Below are positions 6,788-15,144 of a DNA stretch of 19,164 nucleotides, in pieces. This DNA comes from an uncultured Prevotellaceae bacterium (GTDB lineage Bacteria > Bacteroidota > Bacteroidia > Bacteroidales > Bacteroidaceae), in assembly GCA_937892315.1 (NCBI GenBank), contig CALAVF010000208.1:1-19164 (forward strand), in the 5' to 3' direction. The position numbers and the translations under genes are program-made. The notes under the pieces were generated by a model. That model saw only the letters and a list, made by a program, of their open reading frames with translations. It made no database searches and was not told the origin of the DNA. The number at the start of each line of letters is the position of its first letter. Position 1 is the first letter of the stretch.

Positions 6788-7578
6788 TGTACGAACAGGA
6801 GCAGATTAAGCCTTACGGCGACCAAGGCACAAAGCGTGAGCAAGTGGAGCAGATGTTTGACAACATCGCTCACTCCTACGACACACTGAACCACACCCTC
6901 AGTTTCGGCGTTGACCGCCTCTGGCGAAACGCCGCCATCAACTATCTGCTACCGTTCTTTCCCCAGAAAGCAAACACCCCGAACGGCCTCCCTCCCCATA
7001 GAGGGGAAGGCCCAGGGAGGGGGTCTGTACTCGACATTGCCACCGGCACTGGCGATTTCGCTATCCTTGCTTTTCAAAAACTACAACCACAACGCATCAT
7101 CGGCATCGACATCAGCGAAGGGATGATGGCAATTGGGCGTGAGAAAGTAGCGGAACTGGGACTTTCTGACCGCATCACTTTCCAGAACGAAGACTGCGCT
7201 GCCCTTTCCTTTGCCGACAACTCCTACGACGCTGTCATCTCCGCTTTTGCGTTAAGGAACTTCCAGAACCTCGATGACTGTTTGAAGGAGATGCACCGTG
7301 TGATGAAAGAGGACGGGCACCTCTCCGTCATCGATCTCTGCACACCAGTCTCTTTCCCCATGAAGCAACTTTTCTATATATATAAGAAATGTGTCATGCC
7401 GCTGATGGGAAAACTCCTCTCCCACGACTCCACCGCTTACACCTACCTGCCCGACACGATGGATGCCGTGCCCCAAGCGGAACGCATGCAAAGCATCATC
7501 CAACAGGCAGGCTTCCACCACGTCAATTTCCGCCGCCTCCCCTTCGGCATGTGCATCCTCTATACCGCAGAAAAATAA
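6787..7578 (+). CDS. menG: Demethylmenaquinone methyltransferase with an in-frame repeat insertion
   Basis: This 263-residue SAM-dependent methyltransferase (UbiE/MenG) performs the last step of menaquinone synthesis. It has [25 protein letters not shown] at 23-47 (split as [10 protein letters not shown] and [14 protein letters not shown]), the SAM motif [12 protein letters not shown] at 81-92, GIDISEGMM, and [12 protein letters not shown]. Bacteroidetes homologues run from the LLPFxP segment almost straight into LDxATGTGD. Here residues about 62-80 ([19 protein letters not shown]) are extra and are encoded by a GC-rich palindrome. The insert lies before the SAM motif I strand, probably on a surface loop, so the enzyme is likely still active. 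The start codon overlaps the purC stop by one base. Confidence 0.93.
   Translation: MYEQEQIKPYGDQGTKREQVEQMFDNIAHSYDTLNHTLSFGVDRLWRNAAINYLLPFFPQKANTPNGLPPHRGEGPGRGSVLDIATGTGDFAILAFQKLQPQRIIGIDISEGMMAIGREKVAELGLSDRITFQNEDCAALSFADNSYDAVISAFALRNFQNLDDCLKEMHRVMKEDGHLSVIDLCTPVSFPMKQLFYIYKKCVMPLMGKLLSHDSTAYTYLPDTMDAVPQAERMQSIIQQAGFHHVNFRRLPFGMCILYTAEK
6987..7023 (+). repeat. GC-rich palindromic repeat inserted in frame in menG
   Basis: CCTCCCT (6987-6993) pairs with AGGGAGG (7014-7020). Inside it, CCCC (6994-6997) pairs with GGGG (7003-7006) around ATAGA. It resembles the polypurine/polypyrimidine palindromes scattered in Bacteroidetes genomes that encode GxGxG-type peptides. It keeps the reading frame and adds about 19 residues with its flanks. 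Confidence 0.6.
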
Positions 7579-7585
7579 CGGAGCC

Positions 7586-8866
7586 ATGAGCGAACAGAAT
7601 GAGACACACCGCATGGGGCAGCGATGTCAGAAGAAGAACTACCGATTGCCAGAGACTTACCACATCACCATCAATGTGGCAGAACGGCAATGGCAGCCGT
7701 TTGGGCAGGTGGTGGGAAATCTTGACAAGCCCGATGATGATGCAGATGCCCCAAAAGTTGCTCTGACCGACATCGGCAAGATGGTGGAAGAGGAACTAAC
7801 GAAAAGCATCACGGCACACTATCCTATGATTGAGATACAGGACTATGTGGTGATGCCCGAACATTTACACTTTATCGTCGTGGTGCACAACAGCATCATC
7901 AGCAGAAATGGAAGAGAGACCCACCTTGGGCAGGTCATCGCTGGCTTCAAGAAAGGCTGCAACCGCCGCTATTGGGAAATGACTGGCATGACCGCAAATG
8001 GGCAGCAGGGAAAATCTGCTGACGCAAGGGAGGAAGAGGCACAACGGAGGGCGACGCGGGAGCAGCAGGGCAAACCTGCTGACGCAAGGGCGGAAAGCAC
8101 AAGCCCCTTGCGCCATGCGGTTTACCCGCATGGTTTCAAAGTCCCCTCCACTGGCACCACTAACCGCCCACCCCTCTTCGCCTACGGCTATGTCGATGTC
8201 ATGCCACTCCAACCAGGCCAACTCGAAACTCAACGCCGCTACATCCACAATAACCCACGCAGCCGCCTCATGCGCACCAGCAACCACAACCTGCAAAGCC
8301 CACAACGAGGCGGTATCAACACCGCCCTCAAGCTCCCGGCTCTGAAAGGCTACTTGCAACGCGAATGCGGCACATCCCTCTTCGATGAAGACAAATGGGG
8401 AAGCATCCAAAAGCGACTGCTCATTAACGATGGGATGGTGACCTGCGACAGTTACGGTAACCGTCAATTGCTACAATACCGCTTGCTCCCCGTGGTGTGT
8501 CATCGCAAGGACAAAGCCTCCTTTCCACAGCAGAAACAACAATGTCTCACAGCCGCGGCTGAAGGAGCCATCCTCGTCTCTGCCCGTATTGCCAAAGGCG
8601 AACAGGAAATCATTGATATAGCCATCCAACAAGGATTCCCTGTCATCACCATAGAAGACAACGGCTTGCCTGAACTGTACCATCCCTCGGAGCGACGCAT
8701 TGACCTATGTGCCACAAACAAACTGCTCATCGTCACCCCTTGGCGTTACATCTATCGACACACCCACGAACCCCTCTCCGTGGCAGAATGCAAGACCATG
8801 AACTGCATGGTTCAGGCATTATGCCGCACAAAAGACTCGTGGTGGATTAACAAAACAAAAATATGA
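7586..8866 (+). CDS. REP-associated tyrosine (HUH) transposase with extra C-terminal domain
   Basis: This 426-residue protein belongs to the Y1/IS200-like transposase superfamily. It carries the metal-binding HUH motif in YVVMPEHLHFIVVV (H93, H95) and the catalytic tyrosine in RRYIHNNP (Y219), both typical of RAYT proteins, which act on single-stranded hairpin DNA. Residues 139-190 are a low-complexity linker, with QQGKSADAR and QQGKPADAR encoded by REP-like hairpins in the gene itself. Residues 295-385 form an added domain with a DprA/LOG-like look (GAILVSARIAKGEQEIIDIA, then VITIEDNGLPELYHP); this resemblance is weak. The start at 7586 lies 7 bp after menG; earlier in-frame ATGs lie inside menG. 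It appears complete, without terminal inverted repeats, and sits inside a metabolic operon, which suggests domestication. Confidence 0.85.
   Translation: MSEQNETHRMGQRCQKKNYRLPETYHITINVAERQWQPFGQVVGNLDKPDDDADAPKVALTDIGKMVEEELTKSITAHYPMIEIQDYVVMPEHLHFIVVVHNSIISRNGRETHLGQVIAGFKKGCNRRYWEMTGMTANGQQGKSADAREEEAQRRATREQQGKPADARAESTSPLRHAVYPHGFKVPSTGTTNRPPLFAYGYVDVMPLQPGQLETQRRYIHNNPRSRLMRTSNHNLQSPQRGGINTALKLPALKGYLQRECGTSLFDEDKWGSIQKRLLINDGMVTCDSYGNRQLLQYRLLPVVCHRKDKASFPQQKQQCLTAAAEGAILVSARIAKGEQEIIDIAIQQGFPVITIEDNGLPELYHPSERRIDLCATNKLLIVTPWRYIYRHTHEPLSVAECKTMNCMVQALCRTKDSWWINKTKI
8003..8030 (-). repeat. REP-like hairpin unit 1 within the RAYT gene
   Basis: On the reverse strand the unit reads CCCTTGCGTC followed by a short hairpin, AGCAG with CTGCT around an AT-rich loop. 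The same head and layout are in the units at 8063 and 8105. It lies 60 bp before unit 2 in the same orientation. Confidence 0.6.
8063..8090 (-). repeat. REP-like hairpin unit 2 within the RAYT gene
   Basis: On the reverse strand the head CCCTTGCGTC is followed by AGCAGG, the loop TTTGC, and CCTGCT. It differs from unit 1 at two positions in the loop and stem. It faces unit 3 head to head across 14 bp, an arrangement like paired REP elements in enterobacteria. Confidence 0.65.
8105..8133 (+). repeat. REP-like hairpin unit 3 within the RAYT gene
   Basis: The head CCCTTGCG is followed by an 8-bp perfect stem, CCATGCGG with CCGCATGG, around the loop TTTAC. Compared with unit 2 the head is identical and the loop nearly so, while the stem changes on both sides (AGCAGG/CCTGCT to ATGCGG/CCGCAT). 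A constant head plus a covarying stem is how REP sequences look. Confidence 0.65.
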
Positions 8867-9969
8867 TACTAAAACATTTCTATCAAAAAGCCATCTTAAC
8901 CAGCCTTCTCATCTTCGTCTGCCTCGTCGCAAGCGCAGCCGTACCTGACAGCATCAGGCAGAACTTGGAGGACTTCAAAGCCGTTATCCATCTGGCCGAG
9001 TGCGACTACGCTCCATTCAAATTCAAAGTGACAAATAAGAACAAGAAAGAGTACAATGCTTTGAAGAAACGGCTTGGGAAAGACCTTACGAAAGGCAGAC
9101 GGACTTGGCAGGATGCTGTTTGTGCATACGTGGGATGGTTTGGAGATTTTCACTTTGGTGTCTATGGCAATGATGATATCACGGCAAACTACTATAAATA
9201 TGCAAGAAAACGCATCGACTACCATGAGTTGATGGAAACTTACGACCCCAAGATGTTGTCGTGCAAGGTCAACAAGGATACATATCTCATCCGCTTCCCA
9301 TCGTGCATCGGAACTCAGGAATTGGCAGAGAAGTTCGTACAGGAATACAAAGCTTCGGGATGCCCAAATCTAATCATCGACATCCGTGGGAATATGGGCG
9401 GACAGGACGAGAGCTTTGAGCCATTACTGAAATTGCTGTATGATTATCCCGACGGAAAGCGAGATGGCTCCGTATTTCGCTATACCAAAGCATCTATTGA
9501 ACGATCCGAGTGGACATTAGAGGACTTGGAAGACTTAGGCTATCCAACAGACATTGAACACGCTCCCGAATATGTCGTCAAAATAGCAGACGGTTCTCCT
9601 TTGACGTTCGATACCATCTATGAATACCCTAAAAAAGCGGCACTCATCATCGACAATATGGTTGCCAGTTCTGGCGAACAAGCGGTCTTGAACACCAGAT
9701 TAGCCAGTCTCCGTACTACGATTTATGGACGCGACAATACGATGGGCTGCATTGATACTGGTAATTGTAGAGTTTACGAATCTGCCCGCAAACCGCTCAT
9801 AATACAATACCCGACAACCTATTCCACGCGCTATGAGAAAGGTACTACTGTTGACCTCATAGGCATAATCCCAGATGTCCGCATCACCCTCCTATATCCA
9901 AAGCATCTTACTGACAACATCGACGAATGGGTGCTGTGGGTGGCTGATGATTTAAAGAAACCAAAATAA
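8863..9969 (+). CDS. Exported S41 family peptidase-like protein
   Basis: The 368-residue protein starts with a signal peptide (residues 1-25: a lysine, then a hydrophobic core ending near VASAAV). It carries S41 blocks: GDFHFGV with His97, LIIDIRGNMGGQDESF at 170-185, DNMVASSGEQA with the likely nucleophile Ser269 or Ser270, and DLIGIIPDVRI near the C-terminus. S41 enzymes are serine proteases of the periplasm or cell surface. No PDZ domain is visible. The lysine of the CtpA-type Ser-Lys pair is not evident after IYGRDNTMG, so it may use a His-Ser scheme or be altered. The ATG overlaps the stop of the transposase gene (ATGA), indicating translational coupling. The target is unknown. Confidence 0.8.
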   Translation: MILKHFYQKAILTSLLIFVCLVASAAVPDSIRQNLEDFKAVIHLAECDYAPFKFKVTNKNKKEYNALKKRLGKDLTKGRRTWQDAVCAYVGWFGDFHFGVYGNDDITANYYKYARKRIDYHELMETYDPKMLSCKVNKDTYLIRFPSCIGTQELAEKFVQEYKASGCPNLIIDIRGNMGGQDESFEPLLKLLYDYPDGKRDGSVFRYTKASIERSEWTLEDLEDLGYPTDIEHAPEYVVKIADGSPLTFDTIYEYPKKAALIIDNMVASSGEQAVLNTRLASLRTTIYGRDNTMGCIDTGNCRVYESARKPLIIQYPTTYSTRYEKGTTVDLIGIIPDVRITLLYPKHLTDNIDEWVLWVADDLKKPK

Positions 9970-9980
9970 ACAACAAAATA

Positions 9981-10718
9981 ATGAACACATACGGATTGAT
10001 TGGCTATCCACTCGGACATTCGTTCTCTCGCAAGTTCTTCACGGAAAAATTCGCGAGGGAAGAACGAGAGGCACAGTATTTGAACTTTGAGATTCCAAGC
10101 ATTGAGGAGTTTCCCGATGTGGTGAAGAACAACCCTGAATTGAAGGGTTTGAATGTGACGATTCCTTACAAGCAGCAGGTGATGCCGTATCTGGATGGCA
10201 TCAGCGAGGAGGCGAAGGCAATTGGTGCGGTGAATGTGGTGCAGGTCTCGAAAGAAGGACTGATTGGCTACAACAGCGATGTGATTGGCTTTGTCAACAG
10301 CATACGCCCTTTGCTAAAGCCTCATCACAAGAAGGCACTCATCCTCGGCACTGGCGGTGCATCAAAGGCGATTCATTATGGGCTGACAAAGAAACTGGGC
10401 ATGGAAACGCTGTTTGTCAGCCGTTCGGCACGAGAAGGAGTGATTACCTATCACGACATCACGCCCGACACGCTCAAAGAATATGAGGTGATTGTGAATT
10501 GCTCGCCTGTCGGCATGTTCCCTCATGTGGATGAATGCCCTGCCCTCCCCTACGAGGCCATGAGCGAAGCGAACCTGCTGTATGACCTCGTTTACAATCC
10601 AGAAGAAACACTTTTCATGAAGAAAGGTGCGGAACAAGGAGCCACCGTAAAGAACGGGCTTGAAATGCTGCATCTGCAAGCCCTTGCTTCGTGGGAGTTT
10701 TGGGGAAATGGAGAATAA
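9981..10718 (+). CDS. aroE: Shikimate dehydrogenase
   Basis: This 245-residue cytoplasmic enzyme reduces 3-dehydroshikimate with NADPH in aromatic amino acid synthesis. The shikimate-binding GYPLGHSFS at 8-16 (S14, S16), catalytic Lys64 in NVTIPYKQQ, Asp100, the nucleotide-binding GTGGASKA at 123-130, and NCSPVGMF at 173-180 are all present. The C-terminal block GLEMLHLQALASWEFW is the expected end. The length fits the short bacterial form. It follows the S41 gene by 11 bp and ends the plus-strand gene run, just before a bidirectional terminator. Confidence 0.96.
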   Translation: MNTYGLIGYPLGHSFSRKFFTEKFAREEREAQYLNFEIPSIEEFPDVVKNNPELKGLNVTIPYKQQVMPYLDGISEEAKAIGAVNVVQVSKEGLIGYNSDVIGFVNSIRPLLKPHHKKALILGTGGASKAIHYGLTKKLGMETLFVSRSAREGVITYHDITPDTLKEYEVIVNCSPVGMFPHVDECPALPYEAMSEANLLYDLVYNPEETLFMKKGAEQGATVKNGLEMLHLQALASWEFWGNGE

Positions 10719-10740
10719 ATCCAGATTCTTTATAAAAACA

Positions 10741-10773
10741 AAAGTGCAGAACCCTATTCGGATTCTGCACTTT
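10741..10773. terminator. Bidirectional terminator between aroE and the PBP gene
   Basis: AAAGTGCAGAA at 10741-10751 is perfectly complementary to TTCTGCACTTT at 10763-10773, an 11-bp stem around an 11-nt loop. The ends are A-rich on one side and T-rich on the other, so it can work for both converging transcripts. The right arm encodes the last residues of the PBP (ESAES), and the stop codon lies in the loop. Confidence 0.75.
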
Positions 10774-13171
10774 CTGGCTGCATTTCAACTGCCGGAGCGA
10801 CATCACCACCCTCACCTCCATCAGCAGCGTCATCACTCTCGTCATCGTCTTGACTCGACAAATGAGATACATAGACAGAGGCACCAATGTAGGTGTTACG
10901 TGGAATATCCTCTTTAGCGGCAGGATATTTGCCATGATATTGCGGGAAGTTCTTGTCTGCCAATACCTTATCCATGAAATAGCCAAACACAGGAAGTGCC
11001 GTTCGGCTGCCCTGCCCCAAAGCCCCTGTGCGGAAATGGATGCAACGGTACTCACCACCAACCCATGCTCCACCCACAAGACCTGGAGCACAACCCACAA
11101 ACCACGCATCGGAATGGTTGGAAGAAGTACCTGTCTTACCACCCAACTCCGTGTCGTAGCAATGTACATACTCCCACAATGCTTGCGAAGTGCCACCAGG
11201 CTCGTGCATTCCCGCATAAAGAATCCGTTGCAGATAGAAAGCAGTTTTGTAACGTATGACTTGCTGGGCTGCTGGTTCATCACGGTCACAATCATATACA
11301 ACTGTGCCATCGCGGTCAATTACCTTCGTGACCAAAATTGGCCGCCGCTGCTTACCGTCATTCATTGCGGTACAATACCCATCCACCAACTCCAACAAGT
11401 TCATATCAGACGAACCAAGTGCCAAGGCAGGTGTAGGGTCAAGTTTACTTTCTATACCCATTTTATGGGCAATGTCAACCACATTGTCAATCCCTGTTTC
11501 CTGCCCCAGTTTGACCGCTATCGTATTGATAGACTGAGCAAAAGCCGACTTCAGCGGCATCATGACACCCGTACAATGTCCGCTGGAGTTATGAGGTGTC
11601 CAAATCTTCATCTTGCCTGGATTCTGGGCATCAGGTACTTGGATAGAAATCGGTTCGTCGCGATAATAGGAGGTCGGTGTAATGTCATCATGACCCTCAA
11701 AGGCTGAAGCATAAACGAACAACTTGAAGGTGGAGCCAGGTTGACGCATCGCCTTCACCTTGTCGTACTTCCAACTGTTGAAATCAATATCCCCCACCCA
11801 AGCACGCACATAACTCGTTTGAGGTTCCATCGCCACAAAACCACAATGCATGAACTTCACCATATAACGGATGGAATCCATCGTGCTCATTTCCATTTCG
11901 GTCAAGTGTTTCGGATTGTTGTAATCGAACACCTTCACCAGATGGGACTGATTCATATAGTAATCAATGGAATCGGCATCGCCATCGAACTTTTCTGACA
12001 AAATCTTATAATATTCCGTTCGCTTGGCAATATCTTCAATGAAATTAGGAATCTCCTGTCCACGCTCATCACGCCAAGGAGATTTGGTGCCCCAATGCTG
12101 ATTGAAACGCTGCTGAATGACACGCATCTGCTTCTGCACCGCCTGTTCGGCATATCGCTGCATTCGGGTGTCGATAGTCGTATAGATTTTCAGCCCGTCA
12201 GAATACAGGTCAATGTGATTTTCTTCACACCAATCCTCCAAATAATCCTTGATGGCCTCACGGAAATACTGTGCCTCCCCATCATAGGTCTTCTCCACAT
12301 TGTAATTCAAGTTGATAGGAATCTGAGTGAGGGAGTCTAATTCGTGACGAGTCAACTTGTCATGGGTAAACATATTGTTCAACACGACATTTCGACGTTC
12401 AAAACTCTTGTCTGGATGTACTTTGGGATTGTAGGTGGTCGTTGCTTTCAATAGTCCGACCAACACCGCCGCCTGCTCTGCGGTGAGGTTCTGAGGAGTG
12501 GTCTTAAAGTAAGTCCTGGCTGCGGTCTTGATGCCGTATGCGTTGGAGCCAAAATCCACCGTGTTCAGATAGAGGGTCAGGATGTCCTCCTTGCTGTACA
12601 TGTTCTCTATCTTAATGGCGGTAATCCATTCCTTCGATTTCATGATGAGGATGCGAAGTCCAGGCACCTTGCCCAACAACCCCGTAGAATATTGGGAACG
12701 AATCTTGAAGAGATTCTTCACCAACTGCTGTGTGATGGTGCTGGCACCACGTGGATTGCCCCGAGCAATATCTTTGAATGCCGCAAAAAGTCCTTGATAA
12801 TCAATGCCATGATGCAGATAGAAACGTTCATCTTCTGTCGAGATGAGAGCATCCACCACATAAGGAGAGATGTCTTCAAACTTCACAGGCGAACGATTCT
12901 CATTGAAGAACTTGCCCATCAGCACACTATCGGCACTGTAGATATAAGAAGCCTCATTGGTAATCGGATTCTGAATGACTTCCATCGTTGGTGACACGCC
13001 AAAAAGCCCGAGGAAGTTAACATCGACTGCACCCAGATAAAGAAAAAAGAGAACAAAAAAGGAGGCTATCAGAGTGACAAACCTCTGATACCACCTACCT
13101 TTGTACTGGCTCACATACCAAGCCCATACCACCTTGATAGAATGCCATGTCTTATTCAACATCGATTTCAT
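10754..13171 (-). CDS. Class A penicillin-binding protein (GT51 transglycosylase / transpeptidase)
   Basis: The 805-residue protein polymerises and crosslinks peptidoglycan. A short cytoplasmic N-terminus is followed by a membrane helix at about 31-48. The GT51 domain has [16 protein letters not shown] (catalytic Glu113) and [15 protein letters not shown] (141-155). The transpeptidase domain has the SxxK motif GSTFK (Ser480, Lys483), SIN at 547-549, and KTGT at 679-682. The C-terminus (773-805) is an acidic, low-complexity tail. This matches PBP1a (mrcA/ponA) in layout. Its start overlaps the end of miaA by 20 bp, so translation is probably coupled. An alternative ATG (MLNKT) lies three codons later. 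Confidence 0.94.
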   Translation of the reverse strand: MKSMLNKTWHSIKVVWAWYVSQYKGRWYQRFVTLIASFFVLFFLYLGAVDVNFLGLFGVSPTMEVIQNPITNEASYIYSADSVLMGKFFNENRSPVKFEDISPYVVDALISTEDERFYLHHGIDYQGLFAAFKDIARGNPRGASTITQQLVKNLFKIRSQYSTGLLGKVPGLRILIMKSKEWITAIKIENMYSKEDILTLYLNTVDFGSNAYGIKTAARTYFKTTPQNLTAEQAAVLVGLLKATTTYNPKVHPDKSFERRNVVLNNMFTHDKLTRHELDSLTQIPINLNYNVEKTYDGEAQYFREAIKDYLEDWCEENHIDLYSDGLKIYTTIDTRMQRYAEQAVQKQMRVIQQRFNQHWGTKSPWRDERGQEIPNFIEDIAKRTEYYKILSEKFDGDADSIDYYMNQSHLVKVFDYNNPKHLTEMEMSTMDSIRYMVKFMHCGFVAMEPQTSYVRAWVGDIDFNSWKYDKVKAMRQPGSTFKLFVYASAFEGHDDITPTSYYRDEPISIQVPDAQNPGKMKIWTPHNSSGHCTGVMMPLKSAFAQSINTIAVKLGQETGIDNVVDIAHKMGIESKLDPTPALALGSSDMNLLELVDGYCTAMNDGKQRRPILVTKVIDRDGTVVYDCDRDEPAAQQVIRYKTAFYLQRILYAGMHEPGGTSQALWEYVHCYDTELGGKTGTSSNHSDAWFVGCAPGLVGGAWVGGEYRCIHFRTGALGQGSRTALPVFGYFMDKVLADKNFPQYHGKYPAAKEDIPRNTYIGASVYVSHLSSQDDDESDDAADGGEGGDVAPAVEMQPESAESE

Positions 13172-14063
13172 GTCCTATTACTTTTAACATTTCTGCCGTA
13201 CTCATTTTATCTGCGTCAAGCCAATGAATATCAGCATCATGCTTATACCATGTCATCTGTTTCTTTGCATACACTCTCGTGTTCTTCTTGATTCGCTCCA
13301 CCGCCATCGGAAGTTCCCATTCTCCATCCAGCACCTTGAACAGTTCCTTGTACCCAACCGTATTGAGAGAATTGAGATGCCGCAAAGGATACACTCGCCT
13401 CACTTCGTCCAAGAAGCCATTTTTCATCATCTGCTCCACACGCTGATTGATACGACTGAAGAGATTTTCACGTTCCCGCTTCAAACCAAACTTGACAATA
13501 CGGAAAGGTCGGTCTTTCTGACTGTTGGTACGAAAGGACGTGTAGGGTTTCCCTGTCATGTAGCAGATTTCCAAAGCGTGAACAACTCGCTTGTGGTTCT
13601 TCTTGTCCACAATGTCATAATATGTGGGGTCAAGCAGTTTCAGTTCTGCCAGCAGTTGGTCAAGCCCTTCGGTTTCAAACCGCTGTTTCAGTTCCGTTCT
13701 CGTCACGTCATCTACCGTCGGGATATCGTCAATGCCTTTAGTCACCGCATCGATGTACATCATACTGCCACCAGAGAGAAGCACCGTATCGTATTCTTTG
13801 AAGAGGTCATCAAGCAGACAAAGTACATCCTTTTCATATTCTGCCGCACTGTAATACTCATCCAACTGAAGCGTATGCACAAAATAGTGTTTCACACGTG
13901 CCAACTCCTCTGCAGTAGGAGCAGCCGTACCTATCTTGATGTCCTTGTAAATCTGGCGAGAATCGGCATTGATAATAGGACATCCAAAGTGTTCTGCCAC
14001 CAGAAGACTCAACTCTGTCTTTCCCACACCTGTAGGCCCCAACAACACAAGAAGATTTTTCAT
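13152..14063 (-). CDS. miaA: tRNA dimethylallyltransferase
   Basis: The 303-residue enzyme adds the dimethylallyl group to A37 of tRNAs that read UNN codons. It shows the P-loop [13 protein letters not shown] at 7-19, the substrate-binding [20 protein letters not shown] at 31-50, SAAEYEKDV, and [18 protein letters not shown] chose the start at 14063 ([12 protein letters not shown]), which fits the family. Extending to the ATG at 14135 would overlap the upstream gene and add 24 residues without similarity. The 3' end overlaps the PBP gene by 20 bp. miaA commonly follows lpxA in Bacteroidales; here two small genes lie in between. Confidence 0.95.
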   Translation of the reverse strand: MKNLLVLLGPTGVGKTELSLLVAEHFGCPIINADSRQIYKDIKIGTAAPTAEELARVKHYFVHTLQLDEYYSAAEYEKDVLCLLDDLFKEYDTVLLSGGSMMYIDAVTKGIDDIPTVDDVTRTELKQRFETEGLDQLLAELKLLDPTYYDIVDKKNHKRVVHALEICYMTGKPYTSFRTNSQKDRPFRIVKFGLKRERENLFSRINQRVEQMMKNGFLDEVRRVYPLRHLNSLNTVGYKELFKVLDGEWELPMAVERIKKNTRVYAKKQMTWYKHDADIHWLDADKMSTAEMLKVIGHEIDVE

Positions 14064-14121
14064 GTTCCAACACTTCCCTCCGTCTTTCTGACAACCAGAG
14101 AGATACATCATGTGTGCGTCC

Positions 14122-14562
14122 TTATCCCATTGCACCGATGAAAACTAAATCGCCCTTTTGCGAAATGTGCATATCAAGCCTCACCACGTATTTCACGCCA
14201 TAATCCATCAAAATCTGCACATCGGCATAGATTTCATCCTTTCCGGGGTCATAGCAAGTCTTTTTCACCTTCATCGACTTGATGCGACTGAGTTCGGGAG
14301 TGATATAGTAAAAACCTTTCTTGACTTTCCCCACCAAAAACTCTGCCACAAACTGCTCGGTGCGACCTTCGAGGAAGTTGTCATGCTGTTCGGTCACATA
14401 GTCGGGGTCGAAGAACTCCAACGTGTCATACAAATCGCCGCGCATCAAGGTGGCAATGAAACTTTCGGTGATGTTCTTCACCGTCTTCTTGTTGTATCCC
14501 TGCGCATTGACACAAACACATGCCATCATCGCGACAATCAAAAACAAGCCCCATCTTTTCAT
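14122..14562 (-). CDS. Small secreted protein of unknown function
   Basis: The predicted 146-residue protein begins with a clear signal peptide, [21 protein letters not shown], probably cleaved after the alanine at position 20 or nearby. The mature part is a compact alpha-plus-beta sequence. [23 protein letters not shown] resembles the helix-loop of small NTF2/SnoaL-like domains, and the C-terminal half is rich in beta strands, including [19 protein letters not shown] do not recognise a family with confidence. The ATG at 14562 is preferred over 14589 because it directly starts the signal peptide. It lies 33 bp after the pRiA4b-like gene and 58 bp before miaA, within the same run. Confidence 0.7.
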   Translation of the reverse strand: MKRWGLFLIVAMMACVCVNAQGYNKKTVKNITESFIATLMRGDLYDTLEFFDPDYVTEQHDNFLEGRTEQFVAEFLVGKVKKGFYYITPELSRIKSMKVKKTCYDPGKDEIYADVQILMDYGVKYVVRLDMHISQKGDLVFIGAMG

Positions 14563-14595
14563 ATTCCAGAACAGTTTTTCTATATTCAAAAATGA

Positions 14596-15135
14596 TTAGA
14601 ACTCGTCGCTGATGTCAAAACCCTCAAGGTCTATCTCGCTACTATCTATTTCGTCACCAAACATATCCTCGTCCTCCATCACAGAAGAGGTTTCTATGAT
14701 GGGATTACGGGCAAACATCTCATCAAAATCCAAGGTTTGTACAGGTGGTTCACCCAACGAACGCGTCACCTTGCCATGAGCCAACGACTTACCCGTCTTG
14801 ATTTCAGACAACTCAATGAAAAACACACGGTCAGCCAGAGGGTCAAACGTATAAAGAAGATGCTGCTTTTCATCCTCCAAGAACTCGCTTAACTCCGTTT
14901 CTGCCATGATGTAGTTATCCTCATCGGCATCGGTGTCCATTTCCTCCAACGTAATCTCCTGCCCCTTTTCCCATCCGTTTTCACAAATGGTGAAGGAGGT
15001 CATTTGATTATCCTCATAACCACACGACTCAAGTATCAACTTGTGCAGTTCCAGAAACTTGGCGTCTGCGTCAATCTGTATTTCTCTCATGAAGCCATCC
15101 ACTTCATCAGAAATGAGGGTGAATCTGTAAATCAT
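14596..15135 (-). CDS. Plasmid pRiA4b ORF-3-like protein (IS1096 TnpR-like family)
   Basis: The 179-residue protein begins MIYRFTLISDEVDGFMREIQIDADAKFLELHKLI and contains the SFTICENGWEKGQEITLEEM and HLLYTFDPLADRVFFIELSEI blocks seen in this family. It has no signal peptide. The C-terminal 45 residues are strongly acidic (DEDMFGDEIDSSEIDLEGFD). Members are found in many genomes, and their name comes from a transposon passenger gene; the function is not known. Here it is embedded between lpxA (9 bp away) and a secreted protein, with nothing mobile nearby, so it looks like a normal operon member. Confidence 0.75.
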   Translation of the reverse strand: MIYRFTLISDEVDGFMREIQIDADAKFLELHKLILESCGYEDNQMTSFTICENGWEKGQEITLEEMDTDADEDNYIMAETELSEFLEDEKQHLLYTFDPLADRVFFIELSEIKTGKSLAHGKVTRSLGEPPVQTLDFDEMFARNPIIETSSVMEDEDMFGDEIDSSEIDLEGFDISDEF

Positions 15136-15144
15136 AGTTGAGAA

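Noticed and set aside
10615..11319. A 234-residue minus-strand frame overlapping aroE and the PBP gene
   Set aside because: It is in another frame of the PBP gene and runs through the terminator; no family features are seen.
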